Shown: one piece after another, positions 1 to 9,606 of the stretch
Layout of the letters: each line of letters begins with the position of its first letter
Position numbering within the stretch: the stretch's first letter is position 1
NCBI RefSeq assembly: GCF_900188145.1
Contig: NZ_FZOJ01000002.1
Span: 1 to 64,000, forward strand
Length of the DNA stretch: 64,000 nucleotides
Direction: 5' to 3'
Source: Anaerovirgula multivorans
GTDB lineage: Bacteria > Bacillota > Clostridia > Peptostreptococcales > Natronincolaceae
The notes under the pieces: model-generated
What the model was told of the DNA's origin: nothing
What the model saw: the letters and a program-made list of their open reading frames with translations, nothing else
Databases searched by the model: none
Made by a program: the position numbers and the translations under genes

Positions 1-185
1 GAGGGTCCTGTTGCATCTACCATAGAACCTGGGTAGTTAGCCACTTCATTAGTCGTTACAATTTGTCCACCTGTTCTATCTTTTTCTAGTATCAATGTTG
101 ACATCTTTCCTCTAGCAGCATATAGCCCTGCAGATAAACCAGCTGGACCGCCCCCGATAATGATTACATCATACACTTTTTCCAT
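1..185 (-). CDS. trxB: Thioredoxin reductase, N-terminal part (cut by window edge)
   Basis: The first 61 codons are present; the rest lies beyond the left edge. The protein starts [20 protein letters not shown], the GxGxxG/A FAD-binding beta-alpha-beta fold of the thioredoxin reductase family, and continues with [15 protein letters not shown], the typical TrxB segment that contacts FAD. The family reduces thioredoxin, or in some anaerobes a ferredoxin-linked partner, with NAD(P)H. The CxxC redox centre and the NADPH domain are not visible, so close flavoprotein relatives cannot be fully excluded. The ATG is preceded by a GAGGTGAA ribosome site. Confidence 0.88.
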   Translation of the reverse strand, partial: MEKVYDVIIIGGGPAGLSAGLYAARGKMSTLILEKDRTGGQIVTTNEVANYPGSMVDATGP

Positions 186-553
186 ACTATTCACCTCTTA
201 TCTATCTTATTAATATACATATTATATTATCTGCCTTAAATTAGGCTAGATTAATCATATTTGAATACTCTACTTAGTGGACCTTCTAATCTTCTACAAA
301 TACATCATCTATCGCTTCTAACACTTCTGCATGGAAAGGTATCCTTTCTATAGTTAACATCCTTCGACTCCCGACATGCAAAGGTTTTCTGTCTATCTCA
401 TATTAGCTAATAATGTAAATTTTTATCGTCTTCGTTAATATTATATCATGGTCCCTTCTGTTTGTAAACTTGTTTATTTTATAATCGTATTTATTTTTAC
501 ACTTTTCTATCTTTATCTCATCTCTCTATTATAGGTAGCCAACTACAGAACTT

Positions 554-726
554 AAAGCAGATGACTGAAATCTATGATTCCATGTCAGTCGCTTATACAA
601 GGTGAATTTTTGATATACTAAGGGCTACATTTGCAGCCCATGGTTTTGGGCGAAACCGTAGACCGTGTATATCAAAAGTAGATGACCCAAATCTTTGATT
701 TGCTGTCATTCACTTTCACAGAGTGC
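554..726. repeat. Structured intergenic element: two related hairpin units around a three-way junction
   Basis: Two related segments of about 45 bases (554-595 and 674-726), each with an internal hairpin (TGAC/GTCA outer arms, GATT/AATC inner arms), flank a folded core. The core is closed by TTTTTGATATAC (607-618) pairing with GTATATCAAAAG (666-677). It encloses two more hairpins, GGGCT/AGCCC and GGTTT/AAACC. No ORF or known riboswitch consensus was recognised. It lies upstream of trxB on the minus strand and could be a leader or a non-autonomous repeat. Confidence 0.5.
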
Positions 727-763
727 AATTAAAGTTTAAAATTGGTTATCTATACAAGAAAAG

Positions 764-790
764 GCTGAGTTTTCTCAAGGAAAACTCAGC
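764..790 (-). terminator. Rho-independent terminator of the redox operon
   Basis: An 11-bp perfect stem (GCTGAGTTTTC / GAAAACTCAGC) with a 5-base loop lies just past the stop codon of the large oxidoreductase gene. On the minus strand it is followed by CTTTTCTT. Confidence 0.8.
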
Positions 791-800
791 TTTTCACACC

Positions 801-3800
801 TTAATAATTTACCTTTTCTTTTGTTAATAATTCTATAAAGCTATTGGTTAAATTATTGGTATTACTATTTTGTGTAAATAGCAACCCATTTCCAACAACC
901 TGTAATTTTGCTTTTTTATCTGGAAAATAGAAGCCTTCTCTATACAACACTGGTCCTTCATTTAATGGCCAAATCTCACCATAATGCTGCTTATCTATGC
1001 CACGATATTCCCTCTTAGTTTTAGCTATTTCCTGTAGGATTTCATCGGGACTAGCATATACCATACTTTGACTTAGGGCATTGGCAAGTTTAATGATGAT
1101 TTGCCAGTTTTCGTATTCAGTGATGGCACTTATTACCTGATTAACCTTTTGAATTCTTCTTTCAGAGTTTGTAAAGGTTCCTCTGGATTCTACAAAGCTT
1201 GCACCAGGTAAAACAACATCAGCTTTTTGGGCAGTTGCAGTTAAATGAGTATCTTGAACCATTAAAAAATTTAATCCACTTAGATTCATATGAGGGATAT
1301 CTTCTCCGAAGACTAATAAGCCTCTTATTTCTTTTTCTTGTATGCCTTTGACAATAGCTTCCGTAGTTTGTTCAACCCCCATGTCCCTGAGACCCTGACT
1401 ATTCGCATTGGGTTTAAGCTGTACAATTCCATTTCTAGGGTTACCTATATGCCCTGAAATAACTGCCATATTTGCCAACAGTTTTGCTGCATCAGACGTG
1501 ATGCTGTTTTCCTCAAACACAATCATTGCTTTTTTAGTGGCTCCATAAAGCTTAGCTATTTCCTTAGCTTCATCACTAATTACAACATTTTCTAAATCTA
1601 CCTTCAATGCTTCAAATCCAGTTACCCATTCAGCCTTTGTCTTGCAACCATTCTCCACTAGAGCCTTTGTAATCTCTTTCAAGAATACAATGTCATTTGA
1701 AGGTGTCACTTTTCTATGGGCCCACTCATCTACTTGAGATTTGAAAGGATTGATAACAATAAGCTTTGCACCATTTTCAACCGCCTTCTTCACCTTAAGT
1801 CCAGCAATCGTGTGGTTTTTCATAATATCCGTTCCAACCAATAGGATAGTTTCAGTAGACAATAGTTCATCAAAGGTATTGGTGGAGGCATCATAGCCTA
1901 ATACGGTTTCAATACTTGCCCCGGTACTATTAAAGCTGCAAATGTTAGCAGTATTGAGTACTTCTTTGCCAAATTTAGAAATTAAATAAATCTCTTCATT
2001 TGTATATCGATCTGAAACTGAAACGGCTACAGAGTTATTACCATATAATAAATTTAAGCTTTGCGCTTTTTTAGCAGTATAAAGCAGTGCCTCTTCCCAT
2101 GAAACCTCTTGAAGTTTGCCTTCTTTTCTAACCAATGGTTTTGATATTCTTTCACCCTGCTGTCCGATATCAAAACCAAACTTGCCTTTTACACAAGCTA
2201 AACCTTCATTCACTTTACTTTCTCTTTCTGGTACAGATTTTACCAGCATATCCCCCTTGGCATGAATATTGATATTACAGCCAACGCTACAATATCCACA
2301 TACTGTGGTGGTAATCTTTGTTTCTACTGGAACAGATTTTGCTATGTTTAATCTTTCTTGAAGTGCTCCAGTTGGACATACGTTAATACACTGTCCACAG
2401 GAAATACAGTTGGTTTCCTGTAAAGGTGTCCCAAATGCTGGCTCAACCATAGCATCAAACCCTCTATTGGTTAACCCTAATGCAGCAACTCCCATGACTT
2501 CATCACAGGTTCTAACACAAAGACCACATAAAACACATTTATCAGGATTTCTTAAAATAAAAGGATGATTTTCTTTTTCTTCCCGTTTATGAACTTCCCC
2601 ACTTAATCTTTCTGGCTGTACATCATATTCATTTGATAATTGTAGCAATTTACATTCAAAGAAATCATGACAACCACATTCAAGACATCGTGCTGCTTCC
2701 TTCTTAGCGTCTTCTTCACTATATCCAGCTACAATTTCTTCAAAGTTTGTTTTTCTAAATTCAGGCGAAAGATGACTCATAAAAGGTCGATAGCTTTTTT
2801 CTCTATCTTCAAAATCCTCTTCTGTTAAATCATCATTGGTCACATAGAAAGGCTCTTTATATGGAATCGTTTCTCCTTCTAAATATCTACAGATAACTTG
2901 TGATGCCCTTTTGCCCTCACCTATTGCCTCTATCGCAATGGCTGGTCCTTTATTGGTAGCGTCTCCACCAGCAAAAACCCCTGGTAGGTTGGTTAAAAAG
3001 CTATTCTCATCACTATAAATCGTGCCTCTTTTTGTTAATTCCAGTTCTTCAAATCCCTCTTTATCCACTGATTGGCCTATGGAGGCAATAACAGAATCTA
3101 CTTCGATGATTTCTTCTTCTCCTTCGATTGGTACAGGAGATCTTCTTCCTCTGGCATCTGCTTCTCCTAATTGCATTTTCTGTAGACGTACCTTAGATAC
3201 TTTGCCATCTTCCCCGATAATTTCAATTGGGCTTACAAGGAACTTAAAGGTGATCCCTTCTTCTTCTGCTTCCTCTACCTCTACATCCTCCGCAGGCATT
3301 TCCACCTTTGTTCTACGATAAAGGGCATAAACTTCTTTGGCTCCTAATCTTATGGCAGTTCTACAGGCATCCATTGCTGTATTTCCTCCGCCAACTACAG
3401 CAATTCTTCTACCAGTTTTAACTGGTTCGTTTACAGCAAACTTTGTTAAAAATTCAATACCACCAATAACACCCTCCAGGTCTTCGCCCGGACAGTTTAG
3501 TTTCGTGCTATTCCATGCCCCAATAGAAACATATACAGCATCAAAGGTATCTCTCAAATGATTCAGCTGAACATCCTTACCAATCCTCATACCAGTGATC
3601 ATCTTCACACCCATTTTTTCAATAATGGCTATTTCTTGATTAAGCACTTCTTTAGGAAGACGGTACTGTGGAATCCCGTAACGAAGCATTCCTCCCAGCT
3701 TTGGCATTGCTTCATAAATAACCACTTGATGACCTTCCTTGGCAAGGTAATAAGCAGCAGTAAGCCCACTAGGACCTCCACCAATAACAGCTATCCTTTT

Positions 3801-4379
3801 GCCTGTTGCAGGTTTAATTTCTGGAATAAATTCTTCCTTATCTCTTAAATCTATATCTGCCACAAACCTTTTTAGCCACATAATAGATACTGGTTCTTCC
3901 ACCAGTTCTCTTCTACAAGCTTCCTCACAGGGATGTGGACATACTCTGCCTATACTAGCAGGAAGAGGTAATTGTTCTTTAATCAATTTTACTGCTTCTT
4001 TATACTGCCCATTGGCAATTAAACCCACATATCCTTGACAATCGGTTTTCGCTGGACAGGCTCTCACACATGGTGGACGACAATCTCCTACATGATCAGA
4101 TAAAAGAAGTTCTAAAGCAATTTTTCTTGAACTCTTAACCTTTGGTGTATCCGTTAAGACAATCATGCCATCATTTGCTTCAGTGGCACAGGATCTCAAT
4201 AGCTTCGGCACCCCTTCCACTTCTACAACGCAAAGTCCGCAGGAACCATAGGCTTGTACTCTATCATCATGACACATGGTAGGAATCTCTATACTATTTT
4301 CTCTGGCGATGTCTAGTACAGTCTGACCTTTATGACCTATTACTTCTCTTCCATTTATGTTAAGTCTTATCTTTGTCAT
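801..4379 (-). CDS. Large NADP(H)-linked iron-sulfur flavoprotein with a molybdopterin-oxidoreductase-like domain (StnA-like; often annotated formate dehydrogenase alpha)
   Basis: The 1192-residue protein has, in order: a [2Fe-2S] ferredoxin domain (C36, C47, C50, C64) and Cys-rich linker; a GltD/NfnB-like FAD domain (GGGPSG near 200) with a second Rossmann fold (GGGNTAMDA near 330, then YRRTKVEMPA, typical of NADPH binding); two [4Fe-4S] sites (C615-C625 and C658-C668); and a molybdopterin-oxidoreductase domain opening with CxxCxxxC (694-701) plus C729. In formate dehydrogenases a CHxP-type Cys or Sec with His follows; here the aligned stretch near 814-822 reads CSFNSTGAS, so both catalytic residues seem absent. 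With the NuoE- and NuoF-like genes just upstream, this matches the layout I recall for the Sporomusa-type Nfn transhydrogenase (StnABC), which couples NADPH, NAD and ferredoxin. A true formate dehydrogenase is less likely. The function is inferred. Confidence 0.75.
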   Translation of the reverse strand: MTKIRLNINGREVIGHKGQTVLDIARENSIEIPTMCHDDRVQAYGSCGLCVVEVEGVPKLLRSCATEANDGMIVLTDTPKVKSSRKIALELLLSDHVGDCRPPCVRACPAKTDCQGYVGLIANGQYKEAVKLIKEQLPLPASIGRVCPHPCEEACRRELVEEPVSIMWLKRFVADIDLRDKEEFIPEIKPATGKRIAVIGGGPSGLTAAYYLAKEGHQVVIYEAMPKLGGMLRYGIPQYRLPKEVLNQEIAIIEKMGVKMITGMRIGKDVQLNHLRDTFDAVYVSIGAWNSTKLNCPGEDLEGVIGGIEFLTKFAVNEPVKTGRRIAVVGGGNTAMDACRTAIRLGAKEVYALYRRTKVEMPAEDVEVEEAEEEGITFKFLVSPIEIIGEDGKVSKVRLQKMQLGEADARGRRSPVPIEGEEEIIEVDSVIASIGQSVDKEGFEELELTKRGTIYSDENSFLTNLPGVFAGGDATNKGPAIAIEAIGEGKRASQVICRYLEGETIPYKEPFYVTNDDLTEEDFEDREKSYRPFMSHLSPEFRKTNFEEIVAGYSEEDAKKEAARCLECGCHDFFECKLLQLSNEYDVQPERLSGEVHKREEKENHPFILRNPDKCVLCGLCVRTCDEVMGVAALGLTNRGFDAMVEPAFGTPLQETNCISCGQCINVCPTGALQERLNIAKSVPVETKITTTVCGYCSVGCNINIHAKGDMLVKSVPERESKVNEGLACVKGKFGFDIGQQGERISKPLVRKEGKLQEVSWEEALLYTAKKAQSLNLLYGNNSVAVSVSDRYTNEEIYLISKFGKEVLNTANICSFNSTGASIETVLGYDASTNTFDELLSTETILLVGTDIMKNHTIAGLKVKKAVENGAKLIVINPFKSQVDEWAHRKVTPSNDIVFLKEITKALVENGCKTKAEWVTGFEALKVDLENVVISDEAKEIAKLYGATKKAMIVFEENSITSDAAKLLANMAVISGHIGNPRNGIVQLKPNANSQGLRDMGVEQTTEAIVKGIQEKEIRGLLVFGEDIPHMNLSGLNFLMVQDTHLTATAQKADVVLPGASFVESRGTFTNSERRIQKVNQVISAITEYENWQIIIKLANALSQSMVYASPDEILQEIAKTKREYRGIDKQHYGEIWPLNEGPVLYREGFYFPDKKAKLQVVGNGLLFTQNSNTNNLTNSFIELLTKEKVNY

Positions 4380-4399
4380 ATCTATTTCCCCCTATCCTA

Positions 4400-6154
4400 C
4401 TACTCTACTTCTACTGCTTTAAATTTACATACCGTCTGACATTTACCACATTTTATACATAAACTCTGATCGATGCTGTGTACTTCTTTTCTTTCACCTG
4501 AGATAGCATTTGTAGGACAGTTTCGAGCACATAATGTACATCCAATACAATTTCCAATATTGATAGAATAGGTGAGGAGACTAGCACATTGTTTTGCTGG
4601 ACACTTTTTATCGTAAATATGCTTTTCATACTCATCTCTAAAATACCGTATCGTACTTAGTACAGGATTGGGTGCTGTTTGTCCTAATCCACACAAAGAG
4701 CCTTCTTTAATTTTGACACCTAACTCCTCTAGCAGTTCGATATCTCCATCCTGTCCTTCTCCTGCACAGATACGGGTCAATATTTCTAGCATTCTTTTTG
4801 TTCCAATCCTACAATGAATACATTTCCCACAGGATTCTTTACGAGTGAAATCTAAAAAGAATCGAGCCATATCCACCATACAAGTAGTTTCATCCATCAC
4901 TACCATTCCGCCAGAACCCATAATTGCCCCAGTTTTAGTTATGGAATCATAGTCCACGGAAGTATCTAGCAGGCTAGTAGGAATACATCCACCTGAAGGT
5001 CCCCCCATTTGTACTGCTTTGAAGGCTTTATCCTCTTTAATTCCTCCACCAATATCATAAATAACCTCTTTTAAAGGAATGCCCATAGGTACTTCCACTA
5101 AACCTCCATTTTTTATCTTTCCTGTCAAAGCAAAAACCTTGGTTCCTTTACTTGTTTCTGTTCCCATAGCTGCAAAGGCACTACCACCATTTTCTATAAT
5201 CCAAGGTATGTTTGCCAATGTCTCAACATTATTAATATTACTTGGTTTCTGCCAATAACCTTTTTGAGCTGGGAAAGGAGGTTTTAATCTTGGCATTCCT
5301 CTTTCTCCTTCAAGGGATGCAATCAAAGCTGTTTCTTCACCACATACAAAGGCCCCTGCTCCTGCTTTAATTCTTAGACTAAAATCAAATCTATTCTCAT
5401 TAAAGAGGTTCTTGCCTAAATAACCTCTTTCTTTAGCATCTTCAATGGCCCTTTTCAACCGTAAAATAGCAAGTGGATACTCAGCTCTTACATAAATAAT
5501 ACCCTCTTTTGCCCCCATCGCATATCCACCTATAAGCATTCCCTCAATAAGACTATGAGGGTCTCCCTCTAATATACTTCTATCCATAAATGCTCCTGGA
5601 TCTCCTTCATCAGCGTTACAAATGATATATTTTGTATCTCCAGGAGACTGACGGGCAGCATTCCATTTAAACCAAGTGGGAAATCCTGCTCCTCCCCTTC
5701 CCCTTAATCCTGATACCTTAATTTCTTCAATCACTTCATCAGGGGTGGTGCTTTTAATACACTTTTCAATAGCCTTATAGCCTCCTCTGGCTATGTACTC
5801 ATCTATACTTTCCGGATTCATCATCCCGCAATTTCTTAAAGCAATTCTTTGCTGCTTTTCAAGGGTCTTTTGATCTCCATCAGAAATAGTATATTTTTCT
5901 ATCTTCTCACCTTTTATCATACTTGCTTCAATAATTTCCTCCACCATTTCCGGTGTCACTTTCACATAAGTTGTTTTCTCACCCTGATCATCTACTACAT
6001 CAATAATGGGTTCTAAGTAACACATACCTATGCAACCAGTGAGGGCTAGCTCTACTTCCAAACCACGTAGTTCTAATTCTTTTTCTATAGCTCCATATAC
6101 TTTATTTGCTCCAGCAGCAATCCCACAGCTTCCTTGCCCCACAATAATTTTCAT
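4400..6154 (-). CDS. NuoF/HydB-like NADH-binding flavoprotein subunit (StnB-like)
   Basis: The 584-residue protein has a thioredoxin-like ferredoxin domain at the N-terminus (C10, C41, C45 visible), then the NuoF core with GLRGRGGAGFPT (149-160), the FMN/NADH site motif. Next come an SLBB region and the ESCGKCIHCRIG [4Fe-4S] motif, and two C-terminal [4Fe-4S] ferredoxin motifs (CIGCTLCARNCP and CIKCGKCQTVC). This is the HydB architecture of bifurcating hydrogenases and related complexes. It should oxidise or reduce NAD(H) at FMN and pass electrons to the large subunit. Its ATG lies 3 bases past the stop of the NuoE-like gene, so the two are cotranscribed. Confidence 0.85.
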   Translation of the reverse strand: MKIIVGQGSCGIAAGANKVYGAIEKELELRGLEVELALTGCIGMCYLEPIIDVVDDQGEKTTYVKVTPEMVEEIIEASMIKGEKIEKYTISDGDQKTLEKQQRIALRNCGMMNPESIDEYIARGGYKAIEKCIKSTTPDEVIEEIKVSGLRGRGGAGFPTWFKWNAARQSPGDTKYIICNADEGDPGAFMDRSILEGDPHSLIEGMLIGGYAMGAKEGIIYVRAEYPLAILRLKRAIEDAKERGYLGKNLFNENRFDFSLRIKAGAGAFVCGEETALIASLEGERGMPRLKPPFPAQKGYWQKPSNINNVETLANIPWIIENGGSAFAAMGTETSKGTKVFALTGKIKNGGLVEVPMGIPLKEVIYDIGGGIKEDKAFKAVQMGGPSGGCIPTSLLDTSVDYDSITKTGAIMGSGGMVVMDETTCMVDMARFFLDFTRKESCGKCIHCRIGTKRMLEILTRICAGEGQDGDIELLEELGVKIKEGSLCGLGQTAPNPVLSTIRYFRDEYEKHIYDKKCPAKQCASLLTYSINIGNCIGCTLCARNCPTNAISGERKEVHSIDQSLCIKCGKCQTVCKFKAVEVE

Positions 6155-6157
6155 GCT

Positions 6158-6694
6158 CTAAGCCCCCTTTTGTACTTTTTCTTCAGCTTCCTTAATATCT
6201 CTAATAATTTTTCTTACCATATCGGTTGTCAGTTTTCCATAGGTTTCTCCATTAATCATCACTACAGGGGATAAGCTACAGCAACCAAGACATGCAACAT
6301 TGTTTAAAGTAAACAAATTATCTTCTGTTGTTTCACCCTCTTTTATATTCAACTCATCACAAATAGCCTCTTCAATGGCCTTCGAACCATTTACATGACA
6401 GGCAGTACCTTGACAAAGCATAATTAAATATTTCCCAATTGGCTTAAGTCGAAATTGTGTATAAAAAGTAGCAACACCATGAATTTTGGTAGGCTTTATC
6501 CCCGTCTCCTCAGCAATATAGTTAAGCGCTTCAATTGGTAAATAATTATACATTTCTTGAACCTCTTGAAGAATGCTGATTAAACTTCCATCAATTCCAT
6601 CATACTTTTTAAACATTTCCTTTAATTTTACGAAATCAATACTTACATCTTGTTGCTTTTGTTCAATTGCCTTACTTCCTCCACAACAATTCAT
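6158..6694 (-). CDS. NuoE-like [2Fe-2S] subunit (StnC/HydC-like)
   Basis: This 178-residue thioredoxin-like ferredoxin of the NuoE/HydC family has four cluster ligands visible as C94, C99, C135 and C139 (Cx4C ... Cx3C). The helical N-terminal domain shows the family pattern LISILQEVQEMYNYLP and HGVATFYTQF. It is the first gene of the three-gene redox operon. The start is set by AAAGGGAGTG ahead of the ATG. An N-terminal CC pair (residues 3-4) lies outside the usual fold. Hydrogenase, formate dehydrogenase and transhydrogenase complexes all use such a subunit, so it does not decide the function. Confidence 0.87.
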   Translation of the reverse strand: MNCCGGSKAIEQKQQDVSIDFVKLKEMFKKYDGIDGSLISILQEVQEMYNYLPIEALNYIAEETGIKPTKIHGVATFYTQFRLKPIGKYLIMLCQGTACHVNGSKAIEEAICDELNIKEGETTEDNLFTLNNVACLGCCSLSPVVMINGETYGKLTTDMVRKIIRDIKEAEEKVQKGA

Positions 6695-6824
6695 TCATTT
6701 CACTCCCTTTTACATAGCTTAATTTATTTTTTGTCGCTAAATTTAATCATCTCTTCTATAAGTTATATCCTCAATCCCAAAGAAAGACAAAGTGGAACTT
6801 TATTCAAGTGAAGTTTTTATTCTA

Positions 6825-6893
6825 TCTAAATGAGCACTTTGTGCTAGTGGCTGACACCATTTGCCACTATAATATTTCAAATTTTTAGATATA
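6825..6893. other. Three-way-junction element upstream of the redox operon
   Basis: TATCTAAA (6825-6832) pairs with TTTAGATA (6886-6893) and encloses two hairpins, AGCAC-TTT-GTGCT and AGTGGC ... GCCACT. The topology matches the core at 607-677, although the bases differ. It could be part of the 5' leader of the NuoE-like gene on the minus strand. The rest of the 6695-7097 gap is AT-rich with no ORF that I can support. Confidence 0.35.
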
Positions 6894-7097
6894 TTCGCAT
6901 AATTGCTATTATTATATCATTCTGTCGACAAAAAACAATATCAATTTGCAAAGTAGTCTGCTTTTGAAAACAAGTAGATTATTTAGTGAAAATTGTTTTT
7001 TTATTTCTAATACCAATATAATATAAACATGCTTACTTTGTAAACATGTTTATAGTTTTTTTGTTATTTTTTTATTTTTATTGTTAACAAATTATTT

Positions 7098-7295
7098 TTA
7101 TCCTCCACCAATGGGTTTAAAAATCTTTACTTTATCACTCTCTTTTAACCTGTAGGTCCCATAGTCCTTTTGTAATAGCTGTTGATTGTTCACCCAAATA
7201 GCAACTGAAAAGCTTAAGTTCATGTCCTTTAATAGTTGTTGTATTATATAATCCTCTGGGATAAATTTTTCTTTGTTGTTCACTGTAATTTTCAT
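7098..7295 (-). CDS. thiS: ThiS/MoaD-like sulfur carrier protein
   Basis: The 65-residue beta-grasp protein starts MKITVNNKEKFIPEDYIIQQ and ends in the glycine tail PIGGG. The family adenylates and thiocarboxylates that tail to deliver sulfur for thiazole (ThiS) or molybdopterin (MoaD). The second in-frame ATG is chosen: it sits 12 bases after GGAGGAG, whereas the upstream ATG abuts that site. No thi or moa partner is next to it; the neighbours are the redox operon and typA, so thiamine versus molybdopterin use is open. A small hairpin (TAACCT-GTCC-AGGTTA type) near 7350-7366 lies in its leader. Confidence 0.75.
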   Translation of the reverse strand: MKITVNNKEKFIPEDYIIQQLLKDMNLSFSVAIWVNNQQLLQKDYGTYRLKESDKVKIFKPIGGG

Positions 7296-7772
7296 CCTTT
7301 GCCTCATCTCCTCCTTTTTCAGTACTTATCTTTTGACTTGCAGCTAACCTGGACAGGTTAACCAAACCTCACTCAATTCATTGTACGATTTCTTTATCTT
7401 AAATATTACTATTCAACAAAGAGAAAGTGAAGCCTTCCTTAGTACCATTTTTTTCCTATAGAGAACATAATTGTATTAAGAAACCTCCTCTAAGAGGAAG
7501 TTTAAGCAGATACTTCCCTACTATCATCCCAAAAGCAGTCTTAACAAAATTTTTATTGTAGTAAAAACACACTTAGTTGTCAAAAATAATAGAGCTCTAT
7601 TATTTATCATTGTTTATTAAAACTAAAGTACAGAGGGTATATTTATATAATGATTGTGGAAAAGTTTAGTTTGTGATAAAATTTTCTATGTGGTTTTTTT
7701 AAAAATATCTCCCTATGGATCAATTCTATAGGATTTATGATAATTTAAATAGAAAGAAGTTGAGGAAAACAG

Positions 7773-9590
7773 ATGCAACGAAAAGATATTAGAAATGTAG
7801 CAATTATTGCCCATGTTGACCACGGAAAAACAACACTTGTTGACCAAATGTTGAGACAAAGCGGCACTTTCCGAGTTAATGAGGTATTAGAAGAAAGAGT
7901 AATGGACTCTAACTCTTTAGAAAAAGAGCGAGGCATTACAATTTTATCTAAAAATACAGCAATCTCCTATAAAGATGTAAAGATCAATATTATTGATACT
8001 CCGGGACATGCTGATTTTGGTGGAGAAGTTGAAAGAATTATGAATATGGTGGATGGCGTACTTCTATTAGTGGATGCTTCTGAGGGTCCCATGCCGCAAA
8101 CCCGTTTTGTTCTCCAGAAAGCTCTAAAGCAAGGGTTAACACCTATTGTAGTAGTAAATAAAGTGGATCGTCCAGAAGCTAGGATAGCAGAAGTAATAGA
8201 TGAAGTGCTGGATTTATTTATTGATTTAGAAGCAAGCGATGAACAGTTGGAATTCTCAACGATTTATGCTTCAGCTAAGAATGGGTTTGCTACCCTATCT
8301 CCTGATGAAGAAGGAGTAGACTTCGCTCCTTTATTCGAATCAATACTTGATCATATTCCTTCTCCAGAAGGTGATGACCAAGATGGTTTACAACTTTCTA
8401 TATCCTCTATTGATTATGACAAGTATATTGGTAGAATTGGTATTGGAAAAATTGCAAGAGGTACAATTAATAAGGGACAAAGTGCTGTATTAGCTACTAC
8501 AAAAGATGAGTTAGTCAATGTAAAAATCAGTAATCTTTACAATTTCCAAGGGTTAAAACGTGTAGAGCTGGAAACAGCTACAGTGGGAGAAATCGTTGCG
8601 ATATCAGGTATAGCCGATATTAATATTGGTGATTCTATATGCTCTGTCGATAAAGTAGAACCACTGCCTTATATTAAAATTGATGACCCTACCATTTCCA
8701 TGACCTTTATGGTAAGTGATAGTCCCTTTGCTGGTCGTGAAGGTACTTTTGTAACCAGTCGTCATTTAAAGGATCGCTTAGAGCGAGAAATGCTATCTAA
8801 TGTTGCAATGCGTATGGAGGAATTATCTGCCGATAGCTTTAAGGTTTTAGGTAGAGGTGAACTTCACCTATCGATCCTTATAGAAACCATGCGACGTGAA
8901 GGCTATGAATTTTCTGTATCTAGACCTCAGGTTATTATGAAGAAAACTGAAGAGGGTTTACTAGAGCCTATGGAACGACTTTTTGTAGAGGCGCCTGAAG
9001 AAAACGCTAGCTCTGTTATTGAAAAACTTGGACAACGTAAAGCTGAAATGCAAAATATGCATCCTACAGGAACAGGCATGATGAAGCTAGAATTTAGAAT
9101 CCCTGCCCGTGGACTGATTGGCTACCGTTCAGAATTTTTAACAGATACAAAGGGTTATGGTATCTTCCATCATTTATTTGACGGATATGATCTTTATAGA
9201 GGAGATTTTCGTGTAAGAACAAGGGGTTCACTAATTGCCTTTGAAAGTGGAACCGCAGTAGCTTATGGTATTTATAACGCACAGGAAAGAGGCAAAATTT
9301 TCATTTCTCCTGGTACTGATGTTTATGAAGGCATGGTTGTAGGAGAAAGCTCCCGATTAGAGGATATCGCTGTAAATGTTTGTAAAAGAAAACAATTAAC
9401 AAATGTAAGAGCTTCAGGATCAGATGACGCTCTAAAACTTGTTCCTCCTATAGTTTTTTCCCTAGAGCAGTCATTAGAATTTATTGCAGATGATGAATTA
9501 GTAGAAGTAACACCAAAGAGTATACGTATTCGCAAGAGAATATTGGATAAAGTAACTCGAGAAAGAACACAACGTAGAACTCAAGGTTAA
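7773..9590 (+). CDS. typA: Ribosome-associated GTPase TypA/BipA
   Basis: The 605-residue translational GTPase carries G1 AHVDHGKT (about 14-21), G2/switch I with RGITI, G3 DTPGHADFGGEV and G4 NKVD. EF-G-like domains II, III and V follow, with the BipA-specific C-terminal region (GRGELHLSILIETMRREGYE, GLIGYRSEF). BipA binds the 70S ribosome and helps ribosome assembly and stress adaptation. Full length for the family. It is monocistronic: a perfect terminator follows 16 bases after the stop. Confidence 0.96.
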   Translation: MQRKDIRNVAIIAHVDHGKTTLVDQMLRQSGTFRVNEVLEERVMDSNSLEKERGITILSKNTAISYKDVKINIIDTPGHADFGGEVERIMNMVDGVLLLVDASEGPMPQTRFVLQKALKQGLTPIVVVNKVDRPEARIAEVIDEVLDLFIDLEASDEQLEFSTIYASAKNGFATLSPDEEGVDFAPLFESILDHIPSPEGDDQDGLQLSISSIDYDKYIGRIGIGKIARGTINKGQSAVLATTKDELVNVKISNLYNFQGLKRVELETATVGEIVAISGIADINIGDSICSVDKVEPLPYIKIDDPTISMTFMVSDSPFAGREGTFVTSRHLKDRLEREMLSNVAMRMEELSADSFKVLGRGELHLSILIETMRREGYEFSVSRPQVIMKKTEEGLLEPMERLFVEAPEENASSVIEKLGQRKAEMQNMHPTGTGMMKLEFRIPARGLIGYRSEFLTDTKGYGIFHHLFDGYDLYRGDFRVRTRGSLIAFESGTAVAYGIYNAQERGKIFISPGTDVYEGMVVGESSRLEDIAVNVCKRKQLTNVRASGSDDALKLVPPIVFSLEQSLEFIADDELVEVTPKSIRIRKRILDKVTRERTQRRTQG

Positions 9591-9606
9591 TAGTAGTCAT
9601 GATAAA

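Noticed and set aside
554..726. CRISPR array
   Set aside because: Only two degenerate units are present, each palindromic, with no spacer pattern and no cas genes.
801..4379. Calling the large subunit a formate dehydrogenase
   Set aside because: The catalytic Cys/Sec and the adjacent His seem replaced, and the NADP(H)-FAD domain and partner genes fit a transhydrogenase better. Kept as an alternative in the entry.
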